Shown here piece by piece: positions 7,520 through 13,663 of a stretch of 16,165 bases of DNA. A program made the position numbers and the translations under genes. The DNA is taken from NCBI GenBank assembly GCA_002887195.1, contig PJAB01001232.1, positions 1-16,165 of the forward strand, in the 5' to 3' direction. Positions within the stretch are counted from its first letter, which is position 1; each line of letters starts with the position of its first letter. Source of the stretch: Chrysochromulina parva (lineage: Eukaryota > Haptophyta > Prymnesiales > Chrysochromulinaceae). The notes beneath the pieces were generated by a model. That model saw nothing but the letters and a program-made list of their open reading frames with translations, was not told where the DNA came from and ran no database searches.

Positions 7520-8884
7520 TCACATGAACAGCCGCGACGTCGGCAGCCGCTGCCCAAATGCATCCATCTGCTCCTGCAGCTTTTTCATGTGTTGCATCAT
7601 CCACTCGTCGCGCTGCAGCAACTGATCTAGCTTCGCATGCAAAGAAAAGTCATTGCCGATGGTGGATTCGATGGTGGGTTGTCGAGTAGGCATCTTCAGC
7701 ACCGGTGGCTCTTGGCCAATTTGGAACATCTCGGTGGCACCAGGCCGCCCCTTGCCCTCATCTCTCGAGTCTGGCAACAACTCCGTGGCGTCCGCGATCT
7801 GCGTACTGCTTTCGCTTTCCTCAGTGTCCATGGTAAACTTGTCAAGAAGCACTGCGACAACTACGTTAACCATGACCGTGTCGAGCAGGAGCAGGAACGA
7901 CACGAAAAAGACCGAGACGAAGAGCGCGTCACCACGGTACAGACCAAAGAGCAATGGCCGCACGACCTCTTCCGCCCACCCTTCACCCGTCATTACTTGG
8001 TAGAGCGTGAACATCGCCTTCGAAAATGTTCCATAGTACTCGCGCCCGTACCAGTAGCCACGGGAAGTGATTGCAGAAATCTCCGTCATATTGCCATACT
8101 CATCCCACGTATTGTACGTGCCCCCATTGCCAAAGTCTCGGAACATATCCACTGCAACGATGGCGTAGATTGCAAACAATATGAGCATGAGCGCGAGCGC
8201 GCTGAGCACACCGGGGACGCATCGGATCAGGGATACTATGATCTTGTTCAGCGACTTGATGCGCCTCCCTAATCGCAAGACGCGGAAGGCGCGAAGCAGC
8301 TTGAGCCGTTCGAAGGGGCCTAGGTCGGCGCCCGACATGAGAACGATGCCAACGGCGACAACCACCGTGTCAAACATATTCCACGCGCTGTACCAGAATA
8401 AGCGCTTGTGCGGCCCACCGCACGTGTACATGTTCATCACCAGCTCAACGAGGAAGACGATGGTGAAAAAGTTGTCGAATGCCGTCCAATATTCCGCATA
8501 GGTCTCCCCTGTCGGATCGATCTCCTTCTCAATAATGTTGATTACGAAGTTGGCCATGATGAAGACTGCGAAGATGGTCGACAAGATTTGGCTATTGTAG
8601 ATGCGAATCGCCTGCCTCTGATAGGGCAGGCCAGTCATTGCCTTTCGCATCGCGGCCTGCTCTGCTCGGCTCTGTGCCCGCTTCCGTCCTTCGCGAAGTC
8701 TCTTTAGAAGCTCGTCGAATTGACGGACGCTCATCCCTTTGTCGAATTCATCGAGCATGGAAAGGATCAGATCATCAATTTTAGCGCTCTTGCTCACCTG
8801 GTTAACGCTGGCCAGGGTCGCTCTTGGACTCTCCCTCTCCTTCGCCTTCTTCAAGGCATCGAGTACCGCTGCAGTACTGCTCAT
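7520..8884 (-). CDS. Single-domain voltage-gated cation channel (6TM, NaV/CaV/EukCat-like)
   Basis: The 454-residue protein carries one complete voltage-gated ion channel repeat, so it should work as a homotetramer passing Na+ and/or Ca2+. Segments are S1 about 100-118, S2 136-153, S3 168-184, S4 191-213, S5 225-247, pore loop 287-310 and S6 322-347. S4 carries R198, R201, R204 and R207 at every third position, the voltage-sensor pattern. The pore loop reads FTLYQVMTGEGWAEEV; TGEGW (299-303) sits where bacterial NaV channels have TLESW and where CaV repeats place the selectivity Glu. The acidic N-terminal region is helical and charged, and a C-terminal coiled coil (about 415-442) resembles tetramer-stabilising tails of bacterial channels. 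The frame opens at a TTG; the first ATG is 8884. No intron is evident. It resembles the single-domain channels reported in marine algae (EukCat), but the subclass and ion preference cannot be read from sequence alone. Confidence 0.93.
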   Translation of the reverse strand: MSSTAAVLDALKKAKERESPRATLASVNQVSKSAKIDDLILSMLDEFDKGMSVRQFDELLKRLREGRKRAQSRAEQAAMRKAMTGLPYQRQAIRIYNSQILSTIFAVFIMANFVINIIEKEIDPTGETYAEYWTAFDNFFTIVFLVELVMNMYTCGGPHKRLFWYSAWNMFDTVVVAVGIVLMSGADLGPFERLKLLRAFRVLRLGRRIKSLNKIIVSLIRCVPGVLSALALMLILFAIYAIVAVDMFRDFGNGGTYNTWDEYGNMTEISAITSRGYWYGREYYGTFSKAMFTLYQVMTGEGWAEEVVRPLLFGLYRGDALFVSVFFVSFLLLLDTVMVNVVVAVLLDKFTMDTEESESSTQIADATELLPDSRDEGKGRPGATEMFQIGQEPPVLKMPTRQPTIESTIGNDFSLHAKLDQLLQRDEWMMQHMKKLQEQMDAFGQRLPTSRLFM

Positions 8885-9074
8885 GTGCGACGCCCCCAAA
8901 ATACAGCAGAAATTGACCGATCACGATGCGGACTTGTTTTTCTGAAACCTTATTATTCATCTCCATATTTGTCCTTACTATTTATACTTTCGCAGAGCGC
9001 TACCGGCTTTGCCGCTCTTGAAACAGTCGCGAAATTCGAGGGGGTCCTCGGGTCCACGGTGCAAAGGTCAGCGG

Positions 9075-9090
9075 TGCAGAGTACTCTGCA
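9075..9090. repeat. Perfect 16-base palindrome
   Basis: TGCAGAGTACTCTGCA equals its own reverse complement with no mismatch. It lies about 190 bases upstream of the channel gene's ATG and about 680 upstream of UXT. It could be a binding site for a homodimeric regulator, but this is unproven. Confidence 0.75.
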
Positions 9091-9297
9091 GGGTCCCAGG
9101 GACAGACACGGGAGATGGGACACGCAGCGATCACGCACGCCACTCTACCTCACTCACTCAATCGCACTGACTCAGGATTTATAGCAAATCGGCCCGCGCA
9201 CCGACGCGGCCACCAAACGCACTATAAGATACTATGAAGAACATCAACCACAGTACCACTCAGACGAACACTGCCCCTCAGCGGCCACGGCGAATTG

Positions 9298-9717
9298 GGA
9301 ATTGCTTGCGAAAGGGTCACGGTCAGTTGAATAGACACTCACAAGGTACCGACAACTCTAGCCACTACATGTAACTACATGTACCACACGAAACACTGCC
9401 ACGCAGTGGTCGCGTCGCTCGGTGGACTAACACACCGGCGACAGGATTTTCAAGGATCCGGACCCCACCCCCGTCCCGGCCACGCTACATCTTCATCTAC
9501 ATGTATCGGCCCCCCGCCGATTGGCCGAATAATACATAGTTCACGTGCGACCGCCGGCCTCTAAGCCTCTCATGCCCCCCGAGAAAAAAGAACCGAATTA
9601 CTTGAGAAGGGTTAGTTGAATCGACACACAAGGTACCGACCAGCCTCTACCACACGAAACACAGACAGGCGCTGCGGTCGCGATCTCGCGAAGTGCTTGC
9701 AAAAAGGTCAGCGCTCA
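9298..9717. repeat. Diverged direct repeats in the channel-UXT spacer
   Basis: The elements CACAAGGTACCGAC and ACCACACGAAACAC occur in the same order near 9340-9395 and 9625-9665. Each set is preceded by a matching AGTTGAAT(A/C)GACAC segment. A flanking element, GCTTGCGAAAGGGTCACGG, near 9304 reappears as GCTTGCAAAAAGGTCAGCG near 9695. Together they look like an old duplication of roughly 290 bases that has since diverged and gained or lost bases. No transposon ends were recognised. Confidence 0.6.
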
Positions 9718-9735
9718 GAAGACGCGACGTCTACC

Positions 9736-9765
9736 ATGGTAGCAGGGCCTCCTCGACAGAAGTGA
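9736..9765 (+). other. Upstream ORF of nine codons before UXT
   Basis: An ATG in strong context (ACCATGG) opens a nine-codon frame ending in TGA at 9763-9765, nine bases before the UXT start. If included in the mRNA it would be read first by scanning ribosomes, so it could lower UXT output. Transcript start data are lacking. Confidence 0.4.
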
Positions 9766-9773
9766 CGAGGAAA

Positions 9774-10196
9774 ATGCCGCTCAGCGCTGCGACGGCCAAG
9801 ATCGCCGTCTACGAGGAGTTCATAGAGGAAAATCTCAAGGTCGAGCTTCAGCGCGTGCATGACGATCGCGACTCGGTGCACGAGCGCATGTCGCAGCTGC
9901 TGGAGCTGCGAAACAATGTGCGTTCATTGCAGGAGCAAGAGCAGCGCAGCCTCAAAACGATGGTCAATCTCGGCTGCGACTTTTACGTGCAGGCACATGT
10001 GCCCGACACGCAGTGGATTTACGTGAGCGTTGGCTTGGGCTTCTGCCCTCAGATGACGCTCTCTGAGGCGGAAACCTTTTGCACGGAGCGCGAAGCGGTG
10101 CTGGCTGCGTCGGCTGAGGCTCTGACCGAGCGCGCGGCGATGCTCAAAGCACGAATAAAGCTCGTGATGGGCGCCATAAACGAACTGATGCAATAG
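9774..10196 (+). CDS. UXT: UXT-like prefoldin-alpha family chaperone subunit
   Basis: The 140-residue protein matches the UXT type of prefoldin alpha subunit. UXT is a small coiled-coil protein of the R2TP/URI prefoldin-like complex, which helps assemble RNA polymerases and PIKK kinases and acts in nucleus and cytoplasm. The N-terminal helix (about 5-60) has the characteristic YEEFIEENLK and HERMSQLLELRN elements. The beta-hairpin core reads VNLGCDFYVQAHVPDTQWIYVSVGLGFCPQMTLSEAE (64-100), close to the human LGCNFFV...VPDT...IYVALGYGFF...LTLAEA pattern. The second helix runs 105-138. Human UXT is about 157 residues, so this is essentially full length. The frame extends upstream only to a GTG; ATG 9774 gives the natural start just ahead of helix 1. 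It converges with the methyltransferase gene, whose stop is 223 bases away. Confidence 0.9.
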   Translation: MPLSAATAKIAVYEEFIEENLKVELQRVHDDRDSVHERMSQLLELRNNVRSLQEQEQRSLKTMVNLGCDFYVQAHVPDTQWIYVSVGLGFCPQMTLSEAETFCTEREAVLAASAEALTERAAMLKARIKLVMGAINELMQ

Positions 10197-10419
10197 GAGA
10201 GTACCGTACGCTGATGCAACGCCGGAGTGTGTGTGCCTGTGAGGCCCGGCGAACTCGTGTACTTCCATTCGAATATAATATCTATGCGACCTCAGTCGTC
10301 AGGCACGTTGTACGCTGAAAGCTAAAGTCGATCAACGCACTACTACGCGCTGCACTGTGTGTTGCCTTTAACGAAACTCTTCGACCCAAACATATCTTCT
10401 GTCACTCGCAGTGCGCGCA

Positions 10420-11713
10420 TCAGTCGAGGTTCTCGAAGAAGCGGTTGACACCTTCAGCCTCAAAATCGGCCGCTTTGGGTTCGGTGTCGACGAGAGGCGG
10501 AGATGCCACCATCTCGGCCGCCGCCTCCACAGACACCAGCTCTTCCATCGTCACCTCTTCCGGCGCCAGCGTGGAGGGCGAGGTGAGTGCCGGCGCGACC
10601 GCCTTGATCACAGCGCAGCCTCGTCCCTCAATCCGCACCGTCACGCTGCTCGGCTCGAAGCCGGCGTCCACGAGCAGCTGGCGCAGCTCGTCCGCGTCCC
10701 GAAAGAACCTGAACGAGCTGCCGCCCGTCTGGCGCGGCATGCCTGAGCCATACGCGCCCTGGAGGAACGTGGTCGCATAGAAGAGGCCACCAGGGCGCAG
10801 AACTTGACGAATCTGTCTCAGACCCTCTTCGAGACGAGGCCAGCAATGCATGGCCGCGCCAGCATGCATCGCATCGATGCTCGTGGGCCGAAGCGGCAGT
10901 GCGGCCACGTCGGCGCGGCAAAGCGTCAGGGCCTTCGTGGAGACGCCCTCCTCTTGCACGCGCCGCGCGGTCTCCTGAAGCATCTGAGACATGCGCGAGA
11001 GAGACAAGATCCCGTGACTGATGAGTGAGCATGCGTGAGGCTGCACGACAGAATATGGACTCTAGATGAGGGGTGGACGCGCGTGTGCAGCAGGCAGGCG
11101 AGGTCCGTGCGCTTGGGTTCGAGTCTGCCTCAGTTACCGCCTCCGAGTAGTCAAGGGCTAGCACGCGGCCGTAGACGGATGACTTCACCAGGCGGCGGGT
11201 CATGAGCCCGGAGCCGCAAGACATGTCGACGACGACGCCGCCTGCTGCCGGCCGAAACCACCGCTGGACTTCATTGAACTCCACATCGATGCCGGGGAAA
11301 CCCGCCGCCTTGAAGTTCTGGCGCCAGCCGCGCTCGTAGAGGAACGCTGTGAGAGGCGACCTGAAGAGACCGGTCTGCACTCGCGAACCCCACGCGTCAA
11401 CAAGCTCCTCGCGGAGCTCGTCAATGCCAATTGTCAGGGACTCCTCGCTCCGCCCCGAGGTGAGAACAAGATCCGCATACAGGCGATTCACGGGGTACCT
11501 TATGCCATCTTGGCTCACGCATCTCTCGCGGCGAAGCCCACCGACAACCGTCACCTCTGCCCGCAGGGGCTGCTTACTGATGGGATCGGCGAGAACATCA
11601 TCCGTGCTGGTGCGATCAAAGAGGGACCGGAGAGTCGCCTTTGGCGCCGTGGACCACGCGGCGATCGCTGGCAGCATCGCAAAAGCAAAGATCTTGCTGG
11701 ACATGCTGGACAT
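10420..11713 (-). CDS. Plastid-type SAM-dependent methyltransferase, two exons: complement(join(10420..10983,11138..11713))
   Basis: The spliced 379-residue protein is a class I SAM-dependent methyltransferase like the plastoglobule-associated Arabidopsis At2g41040/At1g78140 type, whose substrate is not firmly established. After a hydrophobic N-terminus (7-20, FAFAMLPAIAAW, signal-peptide-like and compatible with import into a secondary plastid) comes a segment resembling a Trm112-type domain (39-85) that lacks its zinc cysteines. Then follows the family block LFRSPLTAFLYERGWRQNF (116-134). Motif I is VVVDMSCGSG (160-169), motif II LALDYSEA (185-192), followed in exon 2 by RADVAALPL and the VLRPGGLFYATTF strand. 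An acidic extension of about 55 residues ends the protein. Donor GTAACT after DYSEA and acceptor GTCTCAG before MLQETARR join in phase 0 and restore the family sequence. The frame opens at a TTG, so I start at ATG 11713; ATG 11704 is also possible. Confidence 0.88.
10984..11137 (-). other. GT-AG intron of the methyltransferase gene
   Basis: This 154-base phase-0 intron has donor GTAACTG and acceptor CGCATGTCTCAG, with a pyrimidine-rich TCTTGTCTCTCTCGC tract shortly before the acceptor. Its position, right after the SAM-binding DYSE motif, is supported by the continuous family sequence across the junction. Confidence 0.87.
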
Positions 11714-12152
11714 GCTGCTTTTTCTCTGTAACTTCCTGAATCGCCGATGTGGACTGTTCACAACGCAACAAATTGCAAGCAAGAAGGGTCTCTGCGCACG
11801 TTCGGGTCGCTTGGCGCAGACGTTGTGAGTTTATCACCTATAAGCTCACAATTTCACATATTTTGATCTGAACTTCCGAACACACTTGTGTCCAGTGTGC
11901 GCGGATAGCAGCATCTCTTAAAGCAGCTCTATCTGCTCCAAGGCTCGATCGATTCGCCGCAGGGGTCGCGACTGTGAAGGCTCCTGAACTGATTCGTGCC
12001 GAAGCGCTGTTTCAAGCAGCCCGACGCAACACGCATAGGCGTACGGCGCGCGTCGCAGAGAGCGCGACCGCCACATTGCGCGTTCGGCCTGTCGAAGGTG
12101 AGGTGGCATCCCTCTCGATCGCGAGCCGCCCCCCCGGGTGGCGGACGTGGCG
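11714..12152. other. Spacer between methyltransferase and Ser/Pro-rich gene; possible extra exon
   Basis: The part next to the methyltransferase start (11714-11917) is AT-richer and probably holds its promoter. The rest carries an open minus-strand frame ending at 11918 whose last 40 or so residues look protein-like (GLLETALRHE, RRIDRALEQIELL). A possible acceptor, CACCTTCGACAG, ends at 12089 and would place that segment in phase with the Ser/Pro-rich gene if a weak donor (GTGGCC at 12173) is used. I do not annotate it as coding. Confidence 0.4.
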
Positions 12153-13058
12153 TCAAAGAGGGCCGTCGGCCACGCGCTTCTTGCGTGAGGTGGACGACGA
12201 GCTCTGCTGCCGACGGCCCTCGCCGAAGCTGGGGAACACACTGCTGCTCGGGCCGGGGCTGCGCGCGCTACGCCCCCCAAACGTCGAGCTGCTTCTCTCC
12301 GAGGCCTCCCACTCGGCGACGGCTGCTTGACGCTCGAGGGCCATGGCCGATGACTGTCCGCCCTCGCTGTCCGAGAACGACAAGCTATCTCCACCGCGCG
12401 CGAGCGACTGTGCCTCGCACTCGGCACGGAGTGACTCGGCGAGCTTGACAGCAGCGTGCGCGGCCGTCAGCTCGGCCGCGCGCCGCTGCTTCGGCGAGCT
12501 CGGTGGCGAGAAGGTTGGCGATGGCGACGAGGGCGTTGGCGGCAGCGCAGTCTCTTTCCACACGCGCTGCGTCACCTCGTTGAGGCCGAGCGCTGCGGCC
12601 CGCGTCTCGAGATCGTCCTCGAGGGTGGGCTCCGAGCCGGGAGCGCCTACAGCCTTTGCGTCGCCACTCTTTTGCCTCTTTGGCGAGCCTGGCGGCGAGC
12701 ATGTCGGCGAGGGGCTGCGCGGCGTGGGTGGCAGACTGCGGTCGTTGTCGGCTGCAGCCTGCATTGGGCCGGCGAGCCCGTCGAGGAAGGCGAGCGGCCC
12801 CGAACCAAATGCAGATGGTCCTACCCCGGCGTACGGCGGCGGCGGCGAGCGCGCGAGCGCAGGCCTCATGAAAAGCGTGGCATCCGACGAGGAGCTCGAA
12901 CCAGGCCTCCCGAACAGCATGCCGTCGGCAGAGCTCGAGCTAGCTATGGTGGGGCGCGCGGGCGGTCCCATGGCCGAAAAGGATGAACTGCTGCCCGAGC
13001 AGAAGTTTGCGGGCGGCGCCACAGCGGGAGGCGTCCCGTGTAGACTCGAGCCCTCCAT
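12153..13058 (-). CDS. Ser/Pro-rich disordered protein with duplicated CDK-site-like blocks
   Basis: I do not recognise this 301-residue protein. It is rich in Ser, Pro and Ala and mostly without predicted structure. Two internal duplications support real coding on this strand: SSSADGMLFGRP (42-52 region) with SSSSDATLFMRP (56-66 region), and LPPTPRSPSPTCSPPGSPKR (109-128) with LPPTPSSPSPTFSPPSSPKQ (172-191). The latter hold SP/TP sites followed by basic residues, as CDK substrates and nuclear proteins often do. Between them is a helical stretch (LEDDLETRAAALGLNEVTQRVWKE, 147-169), and a second helix candidate lies at 192-220. SRKKR near the C-terminus could help nuclear entry. The frame opens at a TTG; the first ATG is 13058. 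A long overlapping frame exists on the plus strand (12343-13536); I prefer the minus strand, with moderate confidence. The C-terminus may be altered by an undetected splice. Confidence 0.55.
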   Translation of the reverse strand: MEGSSLHGTPPAVAPPANFCSGSSSSFSAMGPPARPTIASSSSADGMLFGRPGSSSSSDATLFMRPALARSPPPPYAGVGPSAFGSGPLAFLDGLAGPMQAAADNDRSLPPTPRSPSPTCSPPGSPKRQKSGDAKAVGAPGSEPTLEDDLETRAAALGLNEVTQRVWKETALPPTPSSPSPTFSPPSSPKQRRAAELTAAHAAVKLAESLRAECEAQSLARGGDSLSFSDSEGGQSSAMALERQAAVAEWEASERSSSTFGGRSARSPGPSSSVFPSFGEGRRQQSSSSTSRKKRVADGPL

Positions 13059-13627
13059 GCTGTGTTTTATCGCGTGCCCACACACAGGTGTGATCGACGA
13101 CAGAAAACTCAGGGACGTCAAGACAACTCATGACAAGTCAAGTCAGTGGTCACGCCACGTCAAGTCAAGTCAAGTCACGACTGAGAACTGCCTTGTGCTC
13201 GCAGTCACGACTGAGAACTGCCGTCGTTGTGCTCGCCCCGTCAGCTCGTGCGACCCCGCACACGAGCCCGCGACTGCGCGACTGCGCGACTCCGACTGGC
13301 CCGCGATCCCAAGTTCAGAACAATTATACAATTGTAAATACAATTTAATACAATTAACGCGCGTCGTACGCGTGTGCCGTTCGACGCCAATCGGATCGTC
13401 GAAGTCGGATTCGAAGCAGCGCGAACGCCAAACGCGCCTCCGCAGGCCTTCCGGTTCCGCGCCGGCGGTCCGGGCTCTCAAGTGTCAAGACCGCTCAACC
13501 TCAAGACTCACGCCGACCAACCGGGTGCCCCGCTGACTGCTGTCGTTTATGATAACTCTTCGTCGACGCGCGAATCAGGTTGGCACGCTTAGTCTTGAGG
13601 TTAATCTTGAGGGTCAGGCTTCGTCAA
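13059..13627. other. Repeat-rich spacer between the Ser/Pro-rich and beta-propeller genes
   Basis: No gene is called in these 569 bases. In order they hold TCAAG repeats (13133-13177), a 20-base exact direct repeat (13173 and 13203), three copies of an 8-base GCGACTGC-like unit (13270-13293), an AT-rich island with four ACAATT words (about 13320-13358), and a copy of the neighbouring gene's last codons (13573-13599). The first part is the likely promoter of the Ser/Pro-rich gene; the last part is 3' flank of the propeller gene. Confidence 0.6.
13133..13222. repeat. TCAAG short tandem repeats followed by a 20-base direct repeat
   Basis: GTCAA-type units form runs at 13133-13145 and 13159-13177. 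AGTCACGACTGAGAACTGCC occurs exactly at 13173-13192 and 13203-13222, each followed within a few bases by TTGTGCTCGC. The block lies about 75-165 bases upstream of the minus-strand ATG at 13058, so it may be part of that promoter or leader. Confidence 0.8.
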
Positions 13628-13663
13628 TTACAGGCAAATCAGGTTGTCACGCTTAGTCTTGAG
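13573..13663. repeat. 27-base direct repeat duplicating the propeller gene's terminal codons
   Basis: AATCAGGTTG(G/T)CACGCTTAGTCTTGAG occurs at 13573-13599 and 13637-13663 with one mismatch, 64 bases apart. The second copy is coding: on the minus strand it spells LKTKRDNLI, near the gene's C-terminus. The first lies past the stop codon, in the 3' flank. A weaker copy in inverse orientation starts near 13498 (CTCAAGACTCACG). Confidence 0.85.

Larger units (their letters stand above)
8885..9773. other. Divergent spacer between channel and UXT genes, palindrome- and repeat-rich
   Basis: No credible gene is seen in these 889 bases. The spacer must hold the promoters of the minus-strand channel gene and the plus-strand UXT gene. 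It contains a perfect 16-base palindrome (9075), three exact TACATGTA palindromes (9366, 9376, 9498), a diverged direct duplication (about 9298-9415 versus 9596-9717) and a TTGGCC stretch containing an inverted CCAAT-like box near 9520. No TATA box stands out at a useful distance. Confidence 0.6.

Noticed and set aside
10628..11134. Continuation of methyltransferase exon 1 through the intron to 10628
   Set aside because: After DYSEA the translation loses all family similarity, while the other frame resumes it at MLQETARR.
12343..13536. 397-codon plus-strand frame overlapping the Ser/Pro-rich gene
   Set aside because: It shares third codon positions with the minus frame, so its openness is expected. 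Its product is rich in Cys and Gly without recognisable structure and runs into the TCAAG and 20-base repeats. The minus frame shows protein-like duplications. Not fully excluded.
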